Source: JABFRG01 sp038210445
Lineage (GTDB): Bacteria > Myxococcota_A > Polyangia > Polyangiales > Polyangiaceae
Direction: 5' to 3'
Assembly (NCBI GenBank): GCA_038210445.1
Contig: JBBQWQ010000008.1
Coordinates: forward strand, 62,001-126,000
DNA length: 64,000 nt
Position 1 is the first letter of the stretch; each line of letters starts with the position of its first letter. Below the pieces are notes generated by a model. That model had not been told where the DNA came from and searched no databases. It worked only from the letters and a program-made list of their open reading frames with translations. Shown here in pieces: positions 45,974-53,454 of this stretch. A program made the position numbers and the translations under genes.

Positions 45974-46048
45974 GTCACCCCGAAGCGGAGCGAGGGGGGC
46001 CCCTCGGGCCGCAACCGCAGAGGGGTCCCTCACTCCGTTCGGGATGAC
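45974..46048. repeat. Long imperfect inverted repeat (intergenic palindromic element)
   Basis: The left arm begins GTCACCCCGAAGCGGAGCGA and the right arm ends GTTCGGGATGAC. The reverse complement of the right arm (GTCATCCCGAACGGAGTGAG...) matches the left with a few mismatches and one indel, over about 30 bp per arm. The loop holds about 14 bp. The transcript would form a long hairpin. It resembles mobile palindromic intergenic elements (MITE/REP-like) seen in many GC-rich genomes. There is no coding capacity. Confidence 0.65.
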
Positions 46049-46115
46049 TGCGTGCTTCTTCGAGATACTGGCGCGCACCGCGCGTGGAGACCGGGGATGA
46101 CCGGTGGTGCTTCGA

Positions 46116-47141
46116 CTACACGGATGCAAGGTGCACGATCTTGCCCTCGAGGCCGCCGCGCTCCAGGAGCTCACCGGCCTTGCGCGCCGCCAACAGCGGA
46201 AGGCGCGCCGCGATCTTGGGATTCAACTTGCCTGCCTCGAGGAGCGCCACCAGCTTCGGCAGGTCTTCCCGGAAGGGCGTGCGATCCTTTCGGTACAGCG
46301 CGGTGATGCCGTAGAACGAGCCGCGGCGCCCGCGCAGCCGCGAGCCCACGAGAAGCGCCAGCACGCCGGAGAGAATCGTGAGGAGCCGCGGTTTTCCGTC
46401 GGCGCCGCTGGTGGCCGAGAATCCGTAGCCCACCACGTGTCCGCCCGGCTTCGTGGCGCGTACGCATTGGCCCAGGTACGTTCCGCCCAGGCCGTCGAAG
46501 GCGTAGTCGACTCCCTCCGGCAGCGCCGCGCGCAGTGCCGCATCCACCGGCTGGGCCCGTCCCTCGATGGGAATCGCGCCCAAGGAGCGCACGAAGTCGT
46601 GACGGGCCGCCGATGCGGCGCCGTACACCGTGAGGCCGGCGAGTCGCAAAAGCTCGATGGCTGCGCTGCCCACGCCGCCGCTCGCCCCGGTGACCAGCGC
46701 GGTCTGCCCGGCCTTCACGTGCGCGGTCCGGTGCATCGCCTGGTACGCCGTCACGTAGTTGAGGATGAGGGCGAGCACCGCCTCGTCGGGGGCGCGCACG
46801 TCGTCGCCCAGGCCCACGAAGTCCGCCGCCGGCCGCACCAGCTTCTCGGCGTACCCGCCGTGCACGATGAGCGCCGCTACCCGCTGACCCACCCGCAGCT
46901 CGGTCACCCCAGCGCCCAGCCTCTCCACCCGGCCCACCACCTCGTAGCCCGGCACGAAAGGCATCTTGGGGGCGTAGATGTAAGTGCCCCGGCGCATGGT
47001 GACGTCGGTTCCGCCGGCGCCAACGGCCTGCACCGCCACGCGCACCTCGCCCGGGCCCGGCTCTGCCAGGGGTAGCTCCGCTTCCTCGAGCACCTCCGGA
47101 CCACCCTTCTTCGTGAGCATCACCGCGCGGTAGGTTTCCAT
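46116..47141 (-). CDS. Medium-chain (quinone oxidoreductase-like) dehydrogenase
   Basis: 341 residues from ATG 47141. The GroES-like N-domain has PGPGEVRVAVQAVGAGGTDV and VPGYEVVGRVERLG. The Rossmann part has ALVTGASGGVGSAAIELLRL (NADPH). Zinc-ligand cysteines of alcohol dehydrogenases are absent, so this belongs with zinc-free quinone/enone reductases. It is divergent from a LysR gene across about 100 bp, a common regulator-target layout. Confidence 0.92.
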   Translation of the reverse strand: METYRAVMLTKKGGPEVLEEAELPLAEPGPGEVRVAVQAVGAGGTDVTMRRGTYIYAPKMPFVPGYEVVGRVERLGAGVTELRVGQRVAALIVHGGYAEKLVRPAADFVGLGDDVRAPDEAVLALILNYVTAYQAMHRTAHVKAGQTALVTGASGGVGSAAIELLRLAGLTVYGAASAARHDFVRSLGAIPIEGRAQPVDAALRAALPEGVDYAFDGLGGTYLGQCVRATKPGGHVVGYGFSATSGADGKPRLLTILSGVLALLVGSRLRGRRGSFYGITALYRKDRTPFREDLPKLVALLEAGKLNPKIAARLPLLAARKAGELLERGGLEGKIVHLASV

Positions 47142-47187
47142 GGCCCCAAGCTGCGCCCGAAACGCCAGCCTCGGAAGCGACACTCTT

Positions 47188-47202
47188 GCAATGGCGCGTT
47201 GC
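47188..47202. promoter_or_regulatory. Candidate LysR-binding palindrome
   Basis: GCAA-N7-TTGC, within a larger TGCAA-N15-TTGCA, lies between the divergent reductase and LysR genes. LysR boxes usually follow T-N11-A dyads, so this is a plausible but unproven site. Confidence 0.4.
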
Positions 47203-47228
47203 GATGTTGCACGCGCGAGGCTACGCGC

Positions 47229-47234
47229 TACGGT
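47229..47234 (+). promoter_or_regulatory. -10-like TACGGT, leaderless geometry (LysR)
   Basis: TACGGT ends 6 nt before the ATG at 47241. Confidence 0.45.
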
Positions 47235-47240
47235 ACGCCC

Positions 47241-48110
47241 ATGAACTGGGACGACGTGCGGGTGTTCCTTTCAGTGGCGCAGAAGAAGAGCCTCGCCTTG
47301 GGGGCCAAGGATGCGGGCATCGACCGCTCCACCGCCAGCCGGCGCATCGGCGCCCTCGAGGCCTCGCTGGGCGCCCGGCTCTTCTTGCGAACCCGCGATG
47401 GCCTGCGCCCTTCGCCGGTGGGCGATAGGCTCTTGCTCCACGCCGACCGCATGGCGGAAGAAGCCCGCGCGTTTCGCGTGTCTGCGGAAGACACCGGCGC
47501 GGTGGCGGGCCGGGTGCGCATCGCCACCACCGAGTCGCTTGCGGCGATGCTGGTGCGCGAGGGGCTGCTCGAGCTTCGCCAGCGGTACCCGCGCCTCGAG
47601 CTCGAGCTGCTCGGCGCCAATCGCGTGTTCGATCTCGCCCGCGGCGAGGCAGATCTCGCGCTGCGCATCACCAAGGTTTCGGAGCCGAGCCTGCGGGTGA
47701 AGCGGGTGGCGCGGCTGCCGTTCGCGCTCTTCGCCAGCGAGAGCTACGTGCGGCGCCGGGGCCGGCCCAAGTCTGAGGCCGACCTCGCTGGCCACGACGC
47801 CATCACGCACGCTGCGGAGCTGGTCAACCTTCCGGAGTCGCGCTGGCTCGAGTCGCGCCCGGGGGTCACGGTGGTGCTCCGCACGAGCAGCATGACCGCC
47901 ATGCTCGCAGCCGTGCTCGACGGCTTCGGCGTCGGCGCCATCACCGGGCCGTGGGGCGAGCGGGAGCTCGGCCTGGTGAAGCTCTTCGACCTCGACCACA
48001 TTCCCCCGCGACCTATCTGGCTCGCCATGCATCCTGACGCAGCGGTCCGCCCCGCGGTGCGGGCGGTCGCCCAGGGCATCGCCGCAATCCTGGCCATCCG
48101 CGCGCGGTAG
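47241..48110 (+). CDS. LysR-family regulator divergent from the quinone reductase
   Basis: 289 residues from ATG 47241. HTH: VRVFLSVAQKKSLALGAKDA, DRSTASRRIGALEASLGA, RTRDGLRPSPVGDRL. The effector domain has GRVRIATTESLAAMLVREGL and MTAMLAAVLDGFGVGAIT. It belongs to the branch that often controls a divergent oxidoreductase gene, so the reductase is the likely target. TACGGT lies 6 nt upstream. Confidence 0.93.
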   Translation: MNWDDVRVFLSVAQKKSLALGAKDAGIDRSTASRRIGALEASLGARLFLRTRDGLRPSPVGDRLLLHADRMAEEARAFRVSAEDTGAVAGRVRIATTESLAAMLVREGLLELRQRYPRLELELLGANRVFDLARGEADLALRITKVSEPSLRVKRVARLPFALFASESYVRRRGRPKSEADLAGHDAITHAAELVNLPESRWLESRPGVTVVLRTSSMTAMLAAVLDGFGVGAITGPWGERELGLVKLFDLDHIPPRPIWLAMHPDAAVRPAVRAVAQGIAAILAIRAR

Positions 48111-48170
48111 CACGAATGGCGCGTGGGCCGGGCTCCGATGCGCCGCTTCCTCGGCTCTCGATGCCCGCGC

Positions 48171-48980
48171 CTATTCTGCAGCGGCGTCGAGCGCGTCCTC
48201 GGCGTCGACCTCGGCGCCGGGCTGCACCAGCTCGCCGTGGCTATCGAGCTCGCGAAGGGGCTTGAGGGTGATGATGCCCACGAGGTTCAAGACGCGCATC
48301 ACCTGGTAGGCGGGGTCGATCTCGAACCAGCGCACCGCGAAATTGGAGCGCATCGCGTACTTGTGGTGGTTGTTCTGGAACAGCTCGCCCATGGTGAGAA
48401 AATCGAAGGGCAGGGTGTTGCGCGAAACGTCGGTGCTCTGGAAGTTGCGGTAGCCGTAGCGGTGACCGCACCAGTTCACGATGGCGCCGTGAATCGGGCC
48501 CATGACGAAGTGCAGCGGCAGGAGCAGCCAGAGATACCAGTGGGTGGCGAAGGCGACGTAGAACGCGGTGTAGCCCAGCAGCCAGCCGATGCGCGCCAGC
48601 CAGCTTTGGCTCAGGCGGTCGAGCGCCGGCCAATCGGGTACGTCTTTCTCGAAGCGCGGCTCCGGCGCCTCCTTGCGATAGGCGAAGGCGTCGTAGCGGT
48701 GCTTGGTGGCGAGCATCATCGAGGCCGCATTGGAGAAGTTCTCCGGCGAGTGCGGGTCCTTCGGGGTGTCGCTGTACGCGTGGTGCATGCGATGCAGAAT
48801 CGCGTAGCCGCGGGCGCTCAAGAAGCTGGCCCCCATGCTCACGTAGGCGAACAGATGGAAGAAGCGCTCCCATCCCTTCGACATGGCGAACTGCTTGTGC
48901 GCGCCGTACCGGTGCAGGAAAAATGTCTGGGAGAAGATCGACGTCACCCAGTGCAGCCCGAAGAAGATGAGGATTGCCAT
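48171..48980 (-). CDS. Acyl-CoA/acyl-lipid delta-9-type fatty acid desaturase
   Basis: 269 residues from ATG 48980, which follows TACAGT by 9 nt; GTG 49022 is the alternative. Three His boxes are present: HRYGAH, HRMHHAY and NNHHKY. The hydrophobic segments (AILIFFGLHWVTSIFSQTFF, LGYTAFYVAFATHWYLWLLL) match the membrane desaturase fold. It is a diiron enzyme that introduces double bonds into fatty acyl chains, using reduced ferredoxin/cytochrome. Its promoter region carries a strong palindrome, so it is probably repressed in response to lipid state. Confidence 0.93.
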   Translation of the reverse strand: MAILIFFGLHWVTSIFSQTFFLHRYGAHKQFAMSKGWERFFHLFAYVSMGASFLSARGYAILHRMHHAYSDTPKDPHSPENFSNAASMMLATKHRYDAFAYRKEAPEPRFEKDVPDWPALDRLSQSWLARIGWLLGYTAFYVAFATHWYLWLLLPLHFVMGPIHGAIVNWCGHRYGYRNFQSTDVSRNTLPFDFLTMGELFQNNHHKYAMRSNFAVRWFEIDPAYQVMRVLNLVGIITLKPLRELDSHGELVQPGAEVDAEDALDAAAE

Positions 48981-49027
48981 CGCCCCCGGACTGTACGGCG
49001 GGCCCCCGGTAGCGCTTGCCACAGTTG

Positions 49028-49053
49028 TGTCACGTGACAGTGTTTACTGTCAC
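49028..49053. promoter_or_regulatory. Overlapping operator-like palindromes upstream of the desaturase
   Basis: GTGACAGT-GTTT-ACTGTCAC (49034-49053) is a perfect 20-bp dyad. It overlaps TGTCACGTGACA (49028-49039), a perfect 12-bp palindrome. Both lie 48-73 bp upstream of the chosen desaturase ATG, and about 75 bp before the divergent TPR-like gene. The size and symmetry suit a TetR/FadR-like dimer. Confidence 0.6.
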
Positions 49054-49126
49054 GGTTCGGCCCAGGGGCGGTCCCACTCGCAGAAAGCGTTGCCGCCCAC
49101 GCCCGTGGATGCGAGGGTCGGCGCCC

Positions 49127-49831
49127 ATGAGCCTGGTCCTCCGTCGCCCCGACCTCGCCGCCGTGGTGCAGGCGCGCCGCGGGGTCCCGCCGGACTTGCT
49201 TCGGTGGCTCACGCTCGGCGCCGTCGCGCTGTGCCTTTACGTGTGGATGTCGGCTGGCCAAGGTCGCGCGCTGCCCGCGCTCGGGCTCGGGGTGGCGGTG
49301 GGCGGCCTGCGCATGTGGCGCATTCGGGTCGAGGCGCGCCTGCAGGCAGAAATGGAGGCGGCGCTCGCCGCTCGGGATCGCAAGACCGTGCTCTCGCGCG
49401 CCACCGCCATCGTCTCGTCGCTGCAGCGGCGGCCGCGCATCGAGGCGGCCGCGTGGTCGGCGCTGGCGGAGCTCGCGTTCCGCGACGGCGATCTCGACGA
49501 CGCGCTGACCCTCGCGCGCCACGTGGCCGACTCCTTCCCAGAGAGCGTCTCCGGACGTTTTCACGCGGAGTGCCTGGCTTGCCTGCTGCACGCGCTCCGA
49601 GAAGAGGCCGCCCTCGCGCAAGCCAGCCTGGATGCGGCCGAGGCCCTCGCTGTGCGCATGCGTCTCCGGGCCGCTGGCGCCGCGCACCTCTCGCTGGCTC
49701 GGCTCGCTGCGCACGTGGCTGCCCGCCGCCACGACGACGCACGCAGCTTGGCGGAAGGCGCCTGGACCAAGGACCTCGATGCCCCGCGCCGGCGCGCCTG
49801 CGAAGACCTTCTGGCCCGCGCCTCCGCCTGA
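49127..49831 (+). CDS. Membrane protein with TPR-like helical domain
   Basis: 234 residues from ATG 49127, with GAGGG 9 nt upstream. Two hydrophobic stretches (LLRWLTLGAVALCLYVWM; LPALGLGVAVGGLRMW) are followed by helical repeats (AAWSALAELAFRDGDLDDAL, LACLLHALREEAALAQASLD). It is probably anchored in the inner membrane with a cytoplasmic or periplasmic TPR-like part. The family is not recognised. It is divergent from the desaturase. Confidence 0.7.
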   Translation: MSLVLRRPDLAAVVQARRGVPPDLLRWLTLGAVALCLYVWMSAGQGRALPALGLGVAVGGLRMWRIRVEARLQAEMEAALAARDRKTVLSRATAIVSSLQRRPRIEAAAWSALAELAFRDGDLDDALTLARHVADSFPESVSGRFHAECLACLLHALREEAALAQASLDAAEALAVRMRLRAAGAAHLSLARLAAHVAARRHDDARSLAEGAWTKDLDAPRRRACEDLLARASA

Positions 49832-49938
49832 CGGCCGGCGCGAGGATACAATGTGCGCTTGGATGCCCCGAAGCCACAGAAATACGCGAAAGTGCGAGTC
49901 ATCTTGCGTTGCGAGGAGCTGCCGCCTAGAGGTAGCCC

Positions 49939-50394
49939 GTGAGCGAAGCACATCGATGGTTGGCAACGGCACTCAAGAAGGCCGAAGCACTGGTCACGGA
50001 TCTGCGGGAGACCGGAGATGTGGAAAATGATTGGCTCGACGAGCGCCGAGACCTGCTGCGCGATGTTTTTCGCGATCTCGCGGTCGCGCTGCGCCTCTCG
50101 TCGCGGTCGGTCGACTGGGAAGCGCGCAACGAGAAGGACCCGCTCGACTGCATCCGCGCCGCCAAGCCCATTCCCAAAGCCACCACCGCCGCCATCATCA
50201 CCGCCCTGGCGACCCACCGAAAGCACTTCGTGGACCCGGAGCGGCCCGACAAGTCGTTCGTGATGGTGCGCGAGTCGAGCGAGGCCATCCGCCGGGTGCG
50301 CATCATCTTGCGCACGCTCCTTCGGGCGAAGAAGTCGGGCAGCGTCGACGACGCCAAAGAGAAGCTCGAAGAGCTGCTCGAGCCCCAAGAATAG
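49939..50394 (+). CDS. Hypothetical protein, helical
   Basis: 151 residues from GTG 49939 with a weak AGAGG upstream. It is highly charged and helical throughout (ALKKAEALVTDLRETGDVEN, DLLRDVFRDLAVALRL, AIRRVRIILRTLLRAKKSG), with no signal or membrane segment and no recognisable family. Codon usage is normal for the window. It converges on the M81 peptidase gene. Confidence 0.65.
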   Translation: MSEAHRWLATALKKAEALVTDLRETGDVENDWLDERRDLLRDVFRDLAVALRLSSRSVDWEARNEKDPLDCIRAAKPIPKATTAAIITALATHRKHFVDPERPDKSFVMVRESSEAIRRVRIILRTLLRAKKSGSVDDAKEKLEELLEPQE

Positions 50395-50395
50395 G

Positions 50396-51895
50396 TCAGC
50401 GCCAGTCGGTGAGCACCTGCTGCGGGTGCATGGGTACGTCGTACCGCTGCTCGCGCACGCGCGAAAGGCTGGTTGCGCCGGCGCTCACCACCGGAATGTG
50501 ATGAAACGAGAGCGCTGCGTAGAACATCCGGTAGTGGAAGAAGTTCTTCTGCACGATGATGTCGGCGCGCCGAGGCTCGAGCCCCACCGCGCGCCAGAAG
50601 CTCGGGTGAATCGGTAGCGGCGCGCGCTCGCACGCCACCAGGCGTAGGCCATGGTCGGCGTCGCCGGTGTCGAGCCGAAGGGTGCGACCGAAGTCGCCCT
50701 CGGTGCGCGCGGCCACCGTGATCTCCAGGGGCACCTCGGGCATGTGGTAGTCGGGCGTGCCCCGCACCGTCACCGCGTGCTTGGTGCCGAGCGGCGCGCT
50801 CCACAAGGCCTCCACCAGCGCCGGATCGTGCACCGGCACATAGGCCAGCAGATCGCCGGCCGAGGCTGCGACGGCCTTCACGATGTGCGTGTTGCCGCCG
50901 GGCGCGCCGGCCCCGACGATGTCGTCGACGTCGATGAAGGTCACCGGTCCGAGACGTCGCCACGCGCCGCCGCGGACCTCGCCGATGGCCTCGGCGGGCG
51001 ATCGCATCGCCGGCAAGTCCACCTTGCGCATCTCCCAGGCAAGGTCGGCAAGCTCGTCGGCGAGCCTCTCTGCGAGCGCGAGATCGCCGTCGGCGCACAC
51101 GTGCGCTGCCCACCCGAGGCGCTCGGCGCTGGTGTAGGGGTGCACCATGAACAGGCTGGCGGAGACCACCGCGGGGTCCTTCTCCATCCGCTTCATCGCG
51201 CGAAACACCCGGTTCATGGGGGCGACGAAGTCGATGGTGGTGCCGCCGCCCAGCACCATGGGAAGCTTGCGGAATACATGCACCGGCGCGATCTCGCCGC
51301 GGATAGCGCGGACCAGGCGCTTGCCTGCGCGGTAGCCGGTGGGCGCCAGATCCCAGTGGGGATTGCTGCGGTAGGCCACCAGGACGTCGACCGGGTCGAC
51401 CAGGCCCCCGGAGAGGTTGGCATGCAGATCGTAGCTCACGGCGATCTTCACCGAGCTCCCCACGAGCGCCCGCACCCGCCGCAGCAGGTTGGCCTCGGGG
51501 GCTTCGGCGAGGTCCTGCACCTGCATCGACCCGTGGAGCGCCAGGTACACGCCGTCGAGTGGAAGCGCAGCTTCGATACCGTCGAGGAGCCGCGCGGTGA
51601 GTTGATCGAAGCACGCACGGGTGAGCGGGCCGCTGGGCACCGCCAGCGCCGAGGTGAGCGGCACGGTGACGATCTCGCCGCGCGATAGGTTCACCGCCTG
51701 CTGAAATCCGGTGAGCTCGGCATGGGGCATGAACGACTTGAGCTCCTCGCCGCGAAGCGTCACCGCACGCGCCAGTGCGTCGCCCTCCAGCAGGTGCATC
51801 CGCTCGAAGTCCTCGAGGGTGGTGACCGAGGGCGAGAAGGCATTGGCTTCGTGGAAGAGGCGGCCGTAGGCGATGCGGAGGGGACGGTGCTTCAT
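50396..51895 (-). CDS. M81 family metallopeptidase (MlrC-like)
   Basis: 499 residues. N-terminal motifs are YGRLFHEANAFSP (metal His and Glu) and ALHGSMQVQDL. VSYDLHANLSGGLVDPVDVL and VGAGAPGGNTH are in the expected order for the microcystinase C/MlrC family. These are zinc-dependent enzymes that hydrolyse linear peptides or related amides. ATG 51895 overlaps the TetR stop (ATGA). It is the last gene of the SDR-TetR-M81 operon, so expression should follow TetR control. The substrate is unknown. Confidence 0.9.
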   Translation of the reverse strand: MKHRPLRIAYGRLFHEANAFSPSVTTLEDFERMHLLEGDALARAVTLRGEELKSFMPHAELTGFQQAVNLSRGEIVTVPLTSALAVPSGPLTRACFDQLTARLLDGIEAALPLDGVYLALHGSMQVQDLAEAPEANLLRRVRALVGSSVKIAVSYDLHANLSGGLVDPVDVLVAYRSNPHWDLAPTGYRAGKRLVRAIRGEIAPVHVFRKLPMVLGGGTTIDFVAPMNRVFRAMKRMEKDPAVVSASLFMVHPYTSAERLGWAAHVCADGDLALAERLADELADLAWEMRKVDLPAMRSPAEAIGEVRGGAWRRLGPVTFIDVDDIVGAGAPGGNTHIVKAVAASAGDLLAYVPVHDPALVEALWSAPLGTKHAVTVRGTPDYHMPEVPLEITVAARTEGDFGRTLRLDTGDADHGLRLVACERAPLPIHPSFWRAVGLEPRRADIIVQKNFFHYRMFYAALSFHHIPVVSAGATSLSRVREQRYDVPMHPQQVLTDWR

Positions 51896-52518
51896 GAGGA
51901 GACCTTTCGTCGCGGCTTGGGCGTATGCGCCGCTCGCTTGAGCGGCAAGAGAAGACGCTCCCAGAGGAGCGCGTGCATGGGCAGGACCGAGTCGTGCGAG
52001 GTGACGCTCTGGATGGTCACCCCGTCGATGATGGCGCGCACCAGGCTCACCAGCGCCTGCGCGTCGCAGGGGTGCACCGTACCGTCGGCCACGCCGCGCT
52101 CGACCCGCGCCACCATGTCGCGGCGGCTCTCGTCGAAGAAGGCGCTGGCGGTGCGGAGCAGCTGGCTCATCTCGCTGCCGGCGGTGGCCGCCACCGCTTG
52201 GGTGAGAAACAAGAGCCGCGCCTCGGCGCCGGCGTGAAACGCGTGAATGGCGCGAACCCGGGCGTAGATGCGATCGATCGGGTGCTCGATGGGCGCGACG
52301 CGCGATTCGATGAAGCGCGCCTGCTCCGCCAGCAGATCGCCCAGCACGGCGGCGACCAGGTCGCGATAGGTGGGAAAGTGGTAGAGCAGCGTGGGTCGCT
52401 TGATGCCCAGCTCCCGCGCCAGCTGCTCCGCCGGCAACGTGAGGCCGCGGCGCTCGAGGATGGCCACCGCGCGCTGGGCAAGCTCCCGGGTCTTCTCGGT
52501 ATCGCGTGGCCTTGCCAT
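51892..52518 (-). CDS. TetR-family repressor, autoregulated operon
   Basis: 208 residues. The N-terminal HTH is RELAQRAVAILERRGLTLPA, LARELGIKRPTLLYHFPT and YRDLVAAVLGDLLAEQARF. The ligand-binding C-domain is helical and not classified. Its ATG overlaps the SDR stop (TGATG), and its own stop overlaps the M81 start (ATGA). Two 15-bp palindromes in front of the SDR gene fit its operators, so it probably represses its own operon. Confidence 0.92.
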   Translation of the reverse strand: MARPRDTEKTRELAQRAVAILERRGLTLPAEQLARELGIKRPTLLYHFPTYRDLVAAVLGDLLAEQARFIESRVAPIEHPIDRIYARVRAIHAFHAGAEARLLFLTQAVAATAGSEMSQLLRTASAFFDESRRDMVARVERGVADGTVHPCDAQALVSLVRAIIDGVTIQSVTSHDSVLPMHALLWERLLLPLKRAAHTPKPRRKVSS

Positions 52519-53381
52519 CAGAGGCTCGGCGCGGCTTCGTGCGTGGTGGGCTCCGGGCAACTTGCCAGCGCCGCATCCACCGCGCGCTCGCTGTAGTCCC
52601 AGAGTCGCGCTGCCAGGGCGGCGTCGTGCGCGAGCGGGCTTGCCGGCGTCGCCACTTTCTTGTCGAAGTAGAGCGGCGCATCTTCGCCGAGCTGCACCTC
52701 GACGGCGTGCACGATGGTGGCGCCGCCGAACGCCACCGGGCGCATGCACAATGCCCTCACCAGAAGCGGCCTCGCGAGCGACGGGACCGCGCGCCAGATG
52801 TCGCTGGCGATGCGCCCGGGGTTCAGGCTCACCACGCCCAGCGAAGGGTGGCGCCTTCGAAGCTCGGCCGCGAAGAGCACGTTCGCCAGCTTCGATACGC
52901 CGTATTCGGCGAGGCCGGTGGTGCTGGCGGTGGGCTGCCGGAGCCCGCTCCAGGGAATGCCCGTGGGCTTCTTGTGGTTGCCGCTCGAGACCACCACGAC
53001 GCGGCCGCGTGCGGCCTCGAGGCGCGGGAGCAGCGGCCGAGTGAAGGCCACGTGCCCCAGGTGGTTCACGCCAAAGGCCAGCTCGAAGCCGTCTTTCGTG
53101 ATGCCGCGCTGGCCGGCGAGGCCCGCGTTGTTCACGAGCACATCGAGGGAGTCGTGCGCGCGAGCGAAGGCGCGCCCGGCGGCGTCGGCGGCGGCGAGAT
53201 CGGCGAGATCGAGCTCGAGGAACGTGGCCCGGGCGCCCTGGTCACGCAGGCGCGAGAGCACCGGCTCGGTCTTGGCGCGGGAGCGACAGGCGAGCACCAA
53301 GTGCACGCCCGGCGCGGCGAGGGCCTCGGCGGCGGCGGCCCCGATGCCGGTGTTGGCGCCCGTAATGAGAATGGTTCGCAT
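52518..53381 (-). CDS. Short-chain dehydrogenase/reductase (retinol-dehydrogenase-like)
   Basis: 287 residues. The cofactor site is ITGANTGIGAA, then NNAG (VLVNNAGLAG), catalytic Tyr/Lys in AEYGVSKLAN and VSLNPGRIASDIW after it. Arg at CRSRAK after the second strand suggests NADPH. The large C-terminal part (KKVATPAS, ARLWDYSE) resembles RDH/WWOX-type SDRs. It is the first gene of the operon under the twin operators at 53389-53428. Substrate unknown. Confidence 0.93.
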   Translation of the reverse strand: MRTILITGANTGIGAAAAEALAAPGVHLVLACRSRAKTEPVLSRLRDQGARATFLELDLADLAAADAAGRAFARAHDSLDVLVNNAGLAGQRGITKDGFELAFGVNHLGHVAFTRPLLPRLEAARGRVVVVSSGNHKKPTGIPWSGLRQPTASTTGLAEYGVSKLANVLFAAELRRRHPSLGVVSLNPGRIASDIWRAVPSLARPLLVRALCMRPVAFGGATIVHAVEVQLGEDAPLYFDKKVATPASPLAHDAALAARLWDYSERAVDAALASCPEPTTHEAAPSL

Positions 53382-53388
53382 GAATTAC

Positions 53389-53428
53389 CTGACGCATTGT
53401 CAGATAACATTCCCTGACGAATCGTCAA
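53389..53428. promoter_or_regulatory. Twin TetR operators overlapping the SDR operon promoter
   Basis: CTGACGCATTGTCAG (53389-53403) and CTGACGAATCGTCAA (53414-53428) are two 15-bp near-palindromes, centres 25 bp apart. Read on the minus strand, TTGACG (53428-53423) and TATCTG (53406-53401), separated by 16 bp, could be the -35 and -10. Binding of TetR would cover both. Confidence 0.75.
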
Positions 53429-53454
53429 GGCACGCGGTGCACTTTGTGTGGCTG

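Noticed and set aside
47188..47202. Promoter -35/-10 pair for the quinone reductase
   Set aside because: No convincing hexamer pair could be placed on the minus strand; only the palindrome is reported.
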